From contig NZ_JARADB010000002.1 of assembly GCF_028765165.1 (NCBI RefSeq), positions 868,001-932,000 of the forward strand: a stretch of 64,000 nt of DNA, read 5' to 3'. A model generated the notes under the pieces. It saw only the letters and a program-made list of their open reading frames with translations. It ran no database searches and was not told the DNA's origin. A program made the position numbers and the translations under genes. This document shows, piece after piece, positions 44,430-53,487 of this stretch; the stretch's first letter is position 1, and the number at the start of each line of letters is the position of its first letter. Origin of the DNA: Paenibacillus sp. MAHUQ-63 (GTDB lineage: Bacteria > Bacillota > Bacilli > Paenibacillales > NBRC-103111).

Positions 44430-45986
44430 ATGATAAATTTCTTTCCTACGCCTTATCCAGATGAAATTTTATATAGTATTCTTGCTAGGTATCACATACG
44501 TTCGTGTAATCCTGGTTTCAAACATTCCTCACTAGATTTATTTGGAGTATTAACTAATTCCTCAATAATTTTACCCAGTAATATCACAAAACTCACAGCT
44601 AATTTACCTTCGAACTGTCTACTTACCGAAGAAAAAATTATCAATGATTTTACACTTTTCCCCATATATGCTCCATTTTTAGACTGTAGAAAAGCGATGT
44701 TAGTAAATAAAAATATGAAGAATGGTGTTAATGTACAGCGAAAAATGGGAATCAAGTACGGGGCTTTAAAAAAGAATTATTTATTTTATTGTTCTGAATG
44801 TCTACAGCAGGACCTTACTCATTATGGGGAAGGGTATTGGCATCGTATTCATCAAGTCCCAGGGGTATTCATTTGCCCATTTCATGAGGTTGCTCTAAAA
44901 AGAAGTAAACTATCAGTACAAGATATAAACGACTATCAATATCTCAACGTTGAAAGTGAGCATCTTGATATAGAAGAGGTTTATCCCATGAGCGTATTGG
45001 TTAAAAAACAACTCTTAAATTTATCAAAGAATTTTTATTATTTATTGAATATTAAGAAAGGACAATTTTCATTAGAACAAATTCAAAAATGCTATCTAGA
45101 ACAGCTAAAAAAAGTAGGTTTAATTACACCAAATGGTCGCATCCAGCAAAAAAAAATACAATCTTTGCTTTTGAGGCATTTCGAAGAAGAAACATTACAA
45201 TACCTTCAATTAAATATTGAAGATGGGGTTGGTTATAATGCTTCATGGATGGTACGATTATGGAGTGATGGAGCGGGAAGTCCTGTGCGGCATCTTTTAA
45301 TGATGGAATTATTATGTGGTAGTGTAATAGAGTTTTTTAATCAAATTAAAAAAATAGAAGATAGACAGTACGTAGAAAATAAAGTAATTTTAACAAATAA
45401 AAAAAACGTAAAAACTGTAAGTCAGAATGTCAACAATGACAGAAGGCGTTTTTATCGTGAACAGTGGCTTGATTTGCAAAGTAAATACCCGTGTTATCTA
45501 AGATACCAACTACGTGAAAAGTCTTCAAATGTGTATACCTGGTTATATAAAAACGATAAAATATGGCTAAATGAGAATTCACCAGAAAGAAAGTTACTAA
45601 GACGTACTGTGAATTGGGAGAACAGGGATGAAGGGTTAATTGAAGAAATGAAGCAAGTTTTTAATGAGTGGGATGAAAAAACTTATCAAAGTAGACGGTC
45701 TGTAAAAAGTGTAATAAAACAATTAAATAAAGTTAGTTGGTTCGAAAAAAATGCAGAAAAACTCCCTAAATCTATGGCATTTTTGCAAGCGCACGTTGAA
45801 AGTGTCGAGGACTTTCAACTGAGAAGGGCTAAGCAGGCTATTAAAATTTTAACTACGGAAAAAGGCATGCTTAAAGAATGGATGGTGCTTAGGAAGGCGA
45901 ATTTACCATCAAATGTAAGCCAAAGAGTTCGCGATTTTATTAGTGTTTCCTGTCAAGCTCAATCAATTGCTGAATATGGGAACTGA
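44430..45986 (+). CDS. tnsD: Tn7-like target-selection protein TnsD (TniQ family)
   Basis: A 518-residue protein, the usual length of TnsD. FFPTPYPDEILYSILARYH is the TniQ start; zinc ligands C121, C124, C149 and H152 sit in YCSEC and FICPFHEVAL. The C-terminal half contains the TnsD-type DNA-binding region (RRRFYREQWLDLQ, LNENSPERKLLRRTVNW). TnsD binds a specific attachment sequence and recruits the transposase through TnsC. Start ATG 44430 follows AAAGGAAA. Here it is 2.2 kb from the visible element end, alone, with no tnsABC nearby. Target specificity cannot be read off. Confidence 0.88.
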   Translation: MINFFPTPYPDEILYSILARYHIRSCNPGFKHSSLDLFGVLTNSSIILPSNITKLTANLPSNCLLTEEKIINDFTLFPIYAPFLDCRKAMLVNKNMKNGVNVQRKMGIKYGALKKNYLFYCSECLQQDLTHYGEGYWHRIHQVPGVFICPFHEVALKRSKLSVQDINDYQYLNVESEHLDIEEVYPMSVLVKKQLLNLSKNFYYLLNIKKGQFSLEQIQKCYLEQLKKVGLITPNGRIQQKKIQSLLLRHFEEETLQYLQLNIEDGVGYNASWMVRLWSDGAGSPVRHLLMMELLCGSVIEFFNQIKKIEDRQYVENKVILTNKKNVKTVSQNVNNDRRRFYREQWLDLQSKYPCYLRYQLREKSSNVYTWLYKNDKIWLNENSPERKLLRRTVNWENRDEGLIEEMKQVFNEWDEKTYQSRRSVKSVIKQLNKVSWFEKNAEKLPKSMAFLQAHVESVEDFQLRRAKQAIKILTTEKGMLKEWMVLRKANLPSNVSQRVRDFISVSCQAQSIAEYGN

Positions 45987-46002
45987 AATAATAAGGAATT
46001 TT

Positions 46003-46080
46003 ATGTTTAAAAGTAAGCGACCTACTGAGAAAAATGAATTCAGAGTAATTCATGATGTAATCCCCTTAGTTTTTGGCTAA
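46003..46080 (+). CDS. Short reading frame after tnsD, 25 residues
   Basis: ATG 46003 follows AAGGAA. The peptide begins MFKSKRPTEKNEFRVIHDVI and ends in hydrophobic residues. It may be the truncated start of a lost gene. No family is recognised and evidence is weak. Confidence 0.25.
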   Translation: MFKSKRPTEKNEFRVIHDVIPLVFG

Positions 46081-46153
46081 GTTAATCTTTGTTATTGATT
46101 TATGATTAAGTTAATGAGCAAGACAAGCGTTGATGAATTGAAGGGAAATTTCA

Positions 46154-46693
46154 ATGACAACTTACAAAGGAATCGAAATATGTCCGACATTGGTCAAAAA
46201 AGATGGTGATATAAAACTACCATCTAAAGGAGTGATAGATGACATTATACAAAGACTTGAAAGAGATAATCATACTTTTGTTGGTAAATACCATTCAGCC
46301 AATTCTATTTTAATTGATTTCAAGTGTGGACATACTCCACAATCAATGTTCGCAAGAAACTATACACATGGTGGACATAAGTGTTACGACTGTAATCCGA
46401 TAATTGAATATAAAGACTTTAAACGAAAGGTTTACGCTTTAAAGCAATATGAACTTTGGTTAGTAGTGCTAAGTTTCAATGGATTATATGAGGCGGGACA
46501 GCATGATGGTTATTGGAACCTGTCTAAATATATTCCTGAAGGGACACATCAAAGTGATATTGAGGATTACGAAAGAGGATATATAAGAGGACAAGAAAAG
46601 TGCATTGAACTTTATAAAGCAGGAGCAATTAAGGATAGACCATTATCAGTACCACAAAAGAAATCGTTCTTATCAAAACTATTTGGGTGGTAG
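46154..46693 (+). CDS. Hypothetical zinc-ribbon-like protein, 179 residues
   Basis: Residues around 55-80 hold a CGH...CYDC pattern (FKCGHTPQSMFARNY, then HKCYDC) that looks like a small zinc-binding treble clef, often seen in homing-endonuclease-associated and restriction-like proteins. The remainder is helical and ends in a basic, hydrophobic tail (SFLSKLFGW). ATG 46154 follows AAGGGAAATTTC. A terminator lies about 100 bp downstream. A DNA-binding or nuclease-related role is possible but not shown. Confidence 0.55.
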   Translation: MTTYKGIEICPTLVKKDGDIKLPSKGVIDDIIQRLERDNHTFVGKYHSANSILIDFKCGHTPQSMFARNYTHGGHKCYDCNPIIEYKDFKRKVYALKQYELWLVVLSFNGLYEAGQHDGYWNLSKYIPEGTHQSDIEDYERGYIRGQEKCIELYKAGAIKDRPLSVPQKKSFLSKLFGW

Positions 46694-46796
46694 TATCTAA
46701 TGTTCAAATATAAACATTATTATTCTACATAGCCTAGTTTTTAAAAACAAGCGAAATCAAGCAAGAGATTGTAAGTTTTAATATATGAACATCTAA

Positions 46797-46829
46797 AAAC
46801 AGGCAGCCGTTTTTTGGCTGCCTGTTTAT
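46797..46829 (+). terminator. Terminator before the OLD-family gene
   Basis: AACAGGCAGCC pairs perfectly with GGCTGCCTGTT around GTTTTTT. Flanking A- and T-rich bases fit a Rho-independent site. Confidence 0.8.
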
Positions 46830-46956
46830 TAGTTAAGAGGTGAGGATTATTCGGGTGATTTATTTGTTGTACCAAAGCTCTCTACGAAAAGGATTAAACA
46901 TCTCATTTTTTGTTATAATGAAGTTAGTGGAAATCCAATAATTGGGGGGCATGTTG

Positions 46957-49071
46957 GTGTTTACCTCTTTGAGAGTAGAAAACTACAGAGGTTTGAAAGA
47001 AGTATTTATTCCTATGTCATCATTTGTTTGTATTATTGGCGAAAACAACGCGGGTAAATCTACGACCTTGTTAGCTATTAGTTTATTTATTACAGGCTCG
47101 AAATTAACTTCTAACGACTTTTATGATGCTTCAAAGCCTATACGGGTAGAGGTAGAGATTAAGATTGATGAACATCAACTATTATTATTGAACCCTGACG
47201 AGAAAGCTGTCATTGAAACGTTTATTCAAGATGGAAAGTTGAAATTGATAAGAAGATATGACTCCGCAGACACAGTCGGTGCATTTTGCATAAGAGAAAA
47301 GGCTCCTATTGATGAGCGATATGATATGAAAAAGCTGGAGGAAAAATTGAAAGGAAAAACCGGTCATGCTGTTGAAGAGTTGATGCTTAGCATTTTTCCG
47401 GAACATGCCAGTGTCTTCACGGGGGTGACGACTCAAAAAAAGGCAAAAGAAGTTACTATGGAATTGATAAGTTACCTTTCGGATGAACATTTGGTAGAAA
47501 CAGACAAAAATTTAAATTCAAGCGTCGTTTCCATTGTAAAAAAGATACTTCCAGAACCGATATTAATCCCTGCTGTTAAGGATATAACTGATGATGTAAA
47601 GACGAAAGAGTCGGCAACTTTTGGGAAACTCCTTGCTGTATTAATGAATTTAATCGAAGGTGCAGAAGAGGTTAAACAAATTGTTGAATCCTTTAATAAG
47701 CTAAAGGGATTATTAAACAAAATTGAAGCTGAGGATGGTACCCTCGTAGATAATAGACTTAAGCAAGTTATTGATATTGAAAGTTCTATAAATACATATT
47801 TAAGAGAGAATTTCCCGAAAGCTAAACTCGAGTTCCAAATACCTCCACCACAATTAAGACAAGTCTTTTCCACTGCGCAAATTATGGTTGACGATGGTGT
47901 GTTTGGAGATATCGAGTCAAAAGGGGATGGCTTAAAACGAGCAGTTATGTTTTCAATTTTAAGAAGTTATGTAGAGTTGAAAAGGCAGCAAATAAATATT
48001 GAATTATCGGTTGAGAACGTAAATCGACAGCAATACATTTTTTTGTTCGAAGAACCCGAGCTTTTCCTTCATCCGCAATCACAAAAAATACTATTTGAAG
48101 CATTGTCCAATCTTTCTTCTGGGCAACAAATTGTTGCAACTACTCATTCGCCAGCATTTTTTTCACCAACTTCAACTGGGGTATTTGTAAAAATGAGCAA
48201 AGAGTATATTGCTGGTAGTAAACCAATGTCTAAAGCAATATTTATTGATTTACATAATGATATGAGTAAAAAAGATTTATTTCAGATAATGTGTTATGAA
48301 AATAATGCAGCGGCTTTTTTTGCACAGAAATTATTGTTAGTAGAAGGTGATTCGGATATATACTTTTTCAAGCATATTTCAAAAGTATTAAACAGTGAAT
48401 GGGATTTTGACAACAAAGGAATTCCTGTAATCAAATTAAACGGTAAGGGGAATGTTGCTCGTTTTAAGGAGTTTTTTGGTTACTTTGGCATTAAAGTTCA
48501 TTGTATTCTTGATTTAGACGTATTAATTGGTGGATTTGGTCAGTTGGAAGCCGCGGCAACAACTACTGAAGTAAGGGCAACAATGCTCGATGAGGTTGAT
48601 AGAATAATTGAACAAGAAAATGTGATAGTACCGATAGGGAAAGAAAAGATTGTACGTCTTGTTCAGAGTTACACTTGGAGAGCAAGGTATAATCAATTCA
48701 TGACATATGTAACTAAGATTTCTACTGGTGAGCTTTTATCGGATGATGAGAGAATGGAACTAGAACATCTCTTCCCAGAGGAGAAAAATGAAGGGCGAAA
48801 ACTTGTTTTACAAAGAGGTTTCGATGCAGTACCTTCAAAGTTGGATACCATTATTGCTCTATATGCAGAGAATACTTATGTATTATCGCAAGGCGCAGTA
48901 GAGAATTATTATCCAGCAGGAGTACAAGGTGGTGACAAACCTACAAGAGCGATGCAGGTCTGCGAACTCCTAAGAACGAGAGATGACATTAATCAGGTCT
49001 GCCCTTCTTTACTGTTTAAAGGAGAAACTATGACCGAATTCGAACATATTTTCAAGTGTATATTCAGTTGA
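46957..49071 (+). CDS. OLD-family ATPase with C-terminal TOPRIM nuclease domain
   Basis: A 704-residue overcoming-lysogenisation-defect (OLD) family protein. Walker A GENNAGKST is at 28-36 after the typical start LRVENYRGL; the ABC-type signature and Walker B regions are seen around KGDGLKRAVMFSIL and YIFLFEEPELFLHP; a His switch is in TTHSP. The TOPRIM domain follows with LLVEGDSD (Glu near 462) and ILDLDV near 518. OLD nucleases act in phage defence, for example GajA of Gabija. No UvrD-type helicase follows; instead a PD-(D/E)XK protein does. GTG 46957 is chosen 7 bp after GGGGGG; ATG 46951 is too close to it. Confidence 0.87.
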   Translation: MFTSLRVENYRGLKEVFIPMSSFVCIIGENNAGKSTTLLAISLFITGSKLTSNDFYDASKPIRVEVEIKIDEHQLLLLNPDEKAVIETFIQDGKLKLIRRYDSADTVGAFCIREKAPIDERYDMKKLEEKLKGKTGHAVEELMLSIFPEHASVFTGVTTQKKAKEVTMELISYLSDEHLVETDKNLNSSVVSIVKKILPEPILIPAVKDITDDVKTKESATFGKLLAVLMNLIEGAEEVKQIVESFNKLKGLLNKIEAEDGTLVDNRLKQVIDIESSINTYLRENFPKAKLEFQIPPPQLRQVFSTAQIMVDDGVFGDIESKGDGLKRAVMFSILRSYVELKRQQINIELSVENVNRQQYIFLFEEPELFLHPQSQKILFEALSNLSSGQQIVATTHSPAFFSPTSTGVFVKMSKEYIAGSKPMSKAIFIDLHNDMSKKDLFQIMCYENNAAAFFAQKLLLVEGDSDIYFFKHISKVLNSEWDFDNKGIPVIKLNGKGNVARFKEFFGYFGIKVHCILDLDVLIGGFGQLEAAATTTEVRATMLDEVDRIIEQENVIVPIGKEKIVRLVQSYTWRARYNQFMTYVTKISTGELLSDDERMELEHLFPEEKNEGRKLVLQRGFDAVPSKLDTIIALYAENTYVLSQGAVENYYPAGVQGGDKPTRAMQVCELLRTRDDINQVCPSLLFKGETMTEFEHIFKCIFS

Positions 49072-49153
49072 TTCGCAAGAAAAAAAGGTCAGCATAAATG
49101 ACCCTCTGGCACTGTTGAATTTTGTTTTAATGTTCTTGAAGGTGACATCAATA

Positions 49154-49849
49154 ATGTTAATCAAAGGGGAATCTTTTGTGAGGTTAGGAGAGCAAATAAC
49201 CAAAGTAAATTTAACAGAACGACTTGACCTTATATTAACAGAATCATGGCAGTTGTTCAAAGCCCATTGTTTATATGGTCGTGCACCTCTTCATAAAGAA
49301 GCCTCCTTTCAGCATAATTTCGCAAACATTATAGAGAAAGTTGGTACTTTATATTGCTTTACTAAAACGGAAGCGTTTTACGTTGATTTAGAATACTCAA
49401 TTATGAAGCAGACAGGATTTAATAAAAAGGTAGATGTCGATATCATATGTGAATTAAGAAATTTTGAATTAAATGAAAAAGTTAAAGCGGCGATTGAACT
49501 AAAGCACACTATAAAACCCGGTGACGCAACAGACATTGGACGCATTGGGAGTTATCAAGACATACATAGACTCGAACTTTTGAAAGAATTGAAAACTGAA
49601 GGATTTGATTTATGTAAATTTTACATGCTTGCTAATCGAAAAGCATTCACAGATATTAGTCAACCAGAAACATCAGGAGAGGATTTCCCAACATATGATA
49701 GTTATGTTATAAAGCCAGGGAAAGTATACAGTACGGTTCACTCTAAAGTTGGGGATGGAATTCAATTGAAATTTAAACATGAGTATAAATTCGTTTGGGA
49801 TTCGTACGAACAACCAAAGAGATTATATTTTTTGTCGGTTGATATGTAG
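49154..49849 (+). CDS. PD-(D/E)XK nuclease-like partner of the OLD protein
   Basis: A 231-residue protein. VDVDIICELRN (Asp near 94-96) and AAIELKHTIK (Glu115, Lys117) form a PD-(D/E)XK-type active-site pattern, followed by GRIGSYQDIHRLELLKEL. It lies 82 bp after the OLD gene in the same direction with no terminator between, so the two likely form one system. ATG 49154 follows GAAGGTGAC; GTG 49178 behind AAAGGGGAATC is an equally good start. It could be a restriction-like effector or a structural domain that lost activity. No specific family is recognised. Confidence 0.65.
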   Translation: MLIKGESFVRLGEQITKVNLTERLDLILTESWQLFKAHCLYGRAPLHKEASFQHNFANIIEKVGTLYCFTKTEAFYVDLEYSIMKQTGFNKKVDVDIICELRNFELNEKVKAAIELKHTIKPGDATDIGRIGSYQDIHRLELLKELKTEGFDLCKFYMLANRKAFTDISQPETSGEDFPTYDSYVIKPGKVYSTVHSKVGDGIQLKFKHEYKFVWDSYEQPKRLYFLSVDM

Positions 49850-50176
49850 TTAAGATAATTAAACCTAAGTATTTTAGTATGTAAAGGGAATCTTTACTCT
49901 AAAAAGCACAAATGAATTTACCCGCCTAAGTAGATAAATGCGGTTTTTTCTTTTGATGAAATATGTACGAAAACAAAATGTGAAACTCATCATAAACATC
50001 TTGCTGAGGAGTATAAATTCGGAAACGCTATGGACGTCTGGGAGATTTATTCTAACGTATTATAAGTGAATGTGTTGTGAAGGATATGCCATAAAATGTT
50101 ATAACTTATTGTTCTTAAAAACGATGTAACAATGTTGTATAATTATTACAAATATTATTTCGAAAGCGGTGATAAT
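49850..50176. other. Gap before hsdR
   Basis: 327 bp. CCGC...GCGG followed by TTTTTTC (near 49922-49951) is a weak terminator candidate. One frame ending at 50064 reads HHKHLAEEYKFGNAMDVW and may be the end of a lost gene. A TATAAT-like element (GTATAATTA) lies near 50137 ahead of hsdR. Confidence 0.4.
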
Positions 50177-53100
50177 TTGAGTAGCAACTTTTCTTTTTTT
50201 CATGGGAAATGGGATGTCCTGGCTAACCTGGGAGAGACCGCTGAGAAAAATTTGTATCATGACCCACACACAACGATAATGAAACTTCGTCTATTTGGGG
50301 AAACATTGACCAAGTTTATATTAGCGTCTGAAAACATACAAGAGGCTTTTGGAACGACACAAGCCGACCGTATTAATACACTACGGCGAGAAGGTTTATT
50401 AGAACCCGAATTAGTCGATATCTTCGAGACGCTTCGACGCAAAGGAAATTTAGCCGTTCACGAAGCAGGCTTTGGCAGTTCTGAAGAAGCTAAATCCTTG
50501 GTTCATTTGACCTTTCGTTTATCAGTTTGGTTTATGGAGGTTTATGGTGATTATGAATTCGTAGCACCAGAGTACATAGAACAACAACAACAAGAAGCAA
50601 TCAATCCCGAACAGTTACAGAATGAATATGACGAAAAAGTAAAGAAGCTTGAGGAAGAATTAGAGAAAATTCGTAAACAGGCAGAGACAGAACAACCTGA
50701 TGTAAAGAATGAGCGCAAAAAAGTATCTAAGAACTTCATTCGTGGTCAACAATTAACAGAGGCAGAAACAAGAATAATTATTGACGGAAAACTTCGCGCA
50801 GCAGGATGGGAAGCAAATACAACATCGCTCAATCACCATAAACACGGAACACTGCCTCGGAAAAACCATAACATGGCAATTGCGGAATGGAAAGTTGACG
50901 GTGGCAGAGCTGACTATGCGTTGTTTGTTGGATTAAATCTTGTTGGCTTAATTGAAGCAAAAGCAAAGAAAATAAACATACCAGCTTCTTTGGAAAGTCA
51001 AACAAAAGTATACGCAAAAAATGTAATTCAATTAGAGAATGAAATTATTACTCCTACAACGGGTACATATAAAGTTCCTTTCTTATATGCAACAAATGGA
51101 AGACCTTACTTAAAACAACTGAAAGAAGAGTCGGGAATATGGTTTTGGGACTCACGTAAACGGAAGGAACATGCCCGCCCACTTGAAGGTTGGCATTCCC
51201 CTGACGATTTGCAGTTGCTTCTTAGCCAAGATGATGTTGATGCGAACAAAAAGTTACAAGCAGAGGACATTACAAAGTTCGGTTTGCGCTCTTACCAGCA
51301 ATCTGCTGTTCTTTCCGCCGAAGCGGCACTTATTGAAGGACAACGGAAAATGCTTATTGCAATGGCAACGGGAACTGGAAAGACCCGAACAGCAATTGCC
51401 CTTATGTACCGGTTAATTAAATCTAAAAAGTGTCGACGTATTCTTTTTTTGGTTGACCGAAACTCGTTAGGTCAACAGACTGAAGATGCATTGAAGGATA
51501 CCAAGATTGAAGGTTATTCTTTTGCTGATATTTATGATATTAAATCACTGGAAGATATGACTCCGGATGTTGAAACGAAGGTTCATATAGCTACGGTTCA
51601 AGGAATGGTACGAAGACTGTTTTACAATGAGGCTGAAAAGATTCCAAGTGTAGGACAATATGATTTCATAATAGTCGACGAGGCACATAGAGGGTACACA
51701 AGTGACCGAGAAATGTCTGAGGATGAGCTACAGTTCCGAGACCAGAATGAATATATAAGCCAGTATCGGAGGGTTATAGATTATTTTGATGCAGCCTGTT
51801 TAGGGCTCACAGCTACACCCGCGCTTCATACGACAGAAATATTCGGTATGCCTATATACAAATATTCATACAGTGAAGCAGTATTAGATGGCTTTTTAGT
51901 TGACCATGAACCTCCATATCTATTTCAAACAGAACTTTCTCAACTCGGTATTACTTTCGAGAAGGATGAAGAAGTAGAAGTTTACGATGTTGATAAAGGT
52001 GAAGTAGAACTGGAGAAAATGGAGGATACAGTCCATTTCGAGGTTGAGCAATTCAATAGACGAGTAATAACAGAACCGTTTAACCGTGCCGTATTAAACA
52101 AATTAACAGAGTATATTGACCCGACAGGGAAAGAGAAAACGCTTATCTTTGCAGCCACTGACCAGCATGCTGATTTAGTTGTCCGATTACTCAAAGAAGC
52201 ATTTAAAGAGCGCGGCGATGACATTGAGGACGATGCTATTGTTAAAATAACTGCGTCCATATATAAGCCATTGTCTATGATTAAACGCTTAAAAAACGAG
52301 CGACTACCAAATGTTGTAGTTACAGTCGATTTACTCACTACTGGTATTGATGTTCCTTCTATTACTAATTTAGTTTTCCTAAGAAGGATTCAATCCCGTA
52401 TTCTATATGACCAGATGCTGGGACGTGCAACTAGGCTTTGCACCGAGATTGGGAAGACGCATTTTAATATTTATGATGCAGTTGGAATCTACAATAGATT
52501 ACAAAGCTACACTGAAATGAAACCTGTAGTTAAACAGCCAAACATCAGTATCGGAGAATTGTATGAATCCCTTGCCAATTCTACTACAGAAGATGAAGCA
52601 ACATTTTTTCGTGACCAATTAGTTGCAAAGTTACAGCGGCGTAAACAACGACTAAATGATGAGGCACAACAAAAATTTAAAGAGCTATCCAACGGAAAAA
52701 GTCTTGATGAATGGGTAAAGGAGATTCAATCTTATACGCCTAAAGAAGCAAAGCAACACTCGGTTTTGTTTGGGTATATCGAAACATATCGAGTACAGAG
52801 TGAGAAACGATACATTTCAAACCATGAAGATAAAGTGACAGAGGTAACCCGGGGATATGGAGAAGGTAACAATCGTCCAGAAGATTACCTGGATGGTTTT
52901 GCGAGCTTCATTCAAGAGAATTTAAACATAATCCCTGCTCTTCATGTTGTCTGCACCAGACCAAAGGATTTAACAAGACAAGATTTGCGGGAACTGATTA
53001 CCATCCTGGAAACGAAAGGGTTCAAACAATCACATTTACAGACAGCGTGGAAACAAACAAAGAATGAAGATATCGCGGCGGATATTATTAGCTTCATCCG

Positions 53101-53383
53101 GCAAGCTGCACTAGGTGAAGCACTTGTCGAACATGAAACACGTATTAAAAGGGCAATGCAAAAAGTTTACTCTCTGCATGATTGGACGCCGCGACAGAAG
53201 AAATGGTTGGAGCGAATTGAAAAGCAGTTACTTCAAGTGCCGGTTTTAGCACCAACCCCACAAAATGCTTTCTCAGAAGAACCGTTCCGTAGCCAAGGCG
53301 GATATAATACGCTTAAACGTGAGTTTGGTGACTTGATTGATAATGTTGTTTATACAATAAATGAAAACTTGTATGTTAGTTAA
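50177..53383 (+). CDS. hsdR: Type I restriction enzyme subunit R
   Basis: A 1068-residue motor and nuclease subunit. Residues 1-130 look like a DUF4145/HEPN-type helical domain (KLRLFGETLTKFIL, RKGNLAVHEAG), 150-200 is a charged coiled coil, and 225-300 holds the nuclease motif DYALFVGLNLVGLIEAKA. Helicase motif I MATGTGKT is near 396, DEAH near 500, ATP-dependent motor motifs DLLTTGIDVP and LGRATR follow, and the C-terminal part is helical. TTG 50177 is chosen behind GCGGTGAT, since the in-frame ATG 50132 has no ribosome site. It is followed by hsdM and hsdS. Confidence 0.92.
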   Translation: MSSNFSFFHGKWDVLANLGETAEKNLYHDPHTTIMKLRLFGETLTKFILASENIQEAFGTTQADRINTLRREGLLEPELVDIFETLRRKGNLAVHEAGFGSSEEAKSLVHLTFRLSVWFMEVYGDYEFVAPEYIEQQQQEAINPEQLQNEYDEKVKKLEEELEKIRKQAETEQPDVKNERKKVSKNFIRGQQLTEAETRIIIDGKLRAAGWEANTTSLNHHKHGTLPRKNHNMAIAEWKVDGGRADYALFVGLNLVGLIEAKAKKINIPASLESQTKVYAKNVIQLENEIITPTTGTYKVPFLYATNGRPYLKQLKEESGIWFWDSRKRKEHARPLEGWHSPDDLQLLLSQDDVDANKKLQAEDITKFGLRSYQQSAVLSAEAALIEGQRKMLIAMATGTGKTRTAIALMYRLIKSKKCRRILFLVDRNSLGQQTEDALKDTKIEGYSFADIYDIKSLEDMTPDVETKVHIATVQGMVRRLFYNEAEKIPSVGQYDFIIVDEAHRGYTSDREMSEDELQFRDQNEYISQYRRVIDYFDAACLGLTATPALHTTEIFGMPIYKYSYSEAVLDGFLVDHEPPYLFQTELSQLGITFEKDEEVEVYDVDKGEVELEKMEDTVHFEVEQFNRRVITEPFNRAVLNKLTEYIDPTGKEKTLIFAATDQHADLVVRLLKEAFKERGDDIEDDAIVKITASIYKPLSMIKRLKNERLPNVVVTVDLLTTGIDVPSITNLVFLRRIQSRILYDQMLGRATRLCTEIGKTHFNIYDAVGIYNRLQSYTEMKPVVKQPNISIGELYESLANSTTEDEATFFRDQLVAKLQRRKQRLNDEAQQKFKELSNGKSLDEWVKEIQSYTPKEAKQHSVLFGYIETYRVQSEKRYISNHEDKVTEVTRGYGEGNNRPEDYLDGFASFIQENLNIIPALHVVCTRPKDLTRQDLRELITILETKGFKQSHLQTAWKQTKNEDIAADIISFIRQAALGEALVEHETRIKRAMQKVYSLHDWTPRQKKWLERIEKQLLQVPVLAPTPQNAFSEEPFRSQGGYNTLKREFGDLIDNVVYTINENLYVS

Positions 53384-53388
53384 AAATT

Positions 53389-53414
53389 TGTGCCTCTTCA
53401 AGGGGCACTTTTTG
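53389..53414 (+). terminator. Terminator between hsdR and hsdM
   Basis: GTGCCTC pairs with GGGGCAC around TTCAA, followed by five T. It would let hsdR and hsdM-hsdS be expressed separately. Confidence 0.7.
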
Positions 53415-53487
53415 CGTTATAATAATAAGGCTCATAATTCGAGTAGTCAAACATGACTCAAAGCAAATTACTTGGGGGCTAAGAAAA

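Noticed and set aside
46957..49849. Calling the OLD unit a Gabija system
   Set aside because: The UvrD-like helicase GajB is missing; the following gene has a PD-(D/E)XK-like pattern and no Walker A motif.
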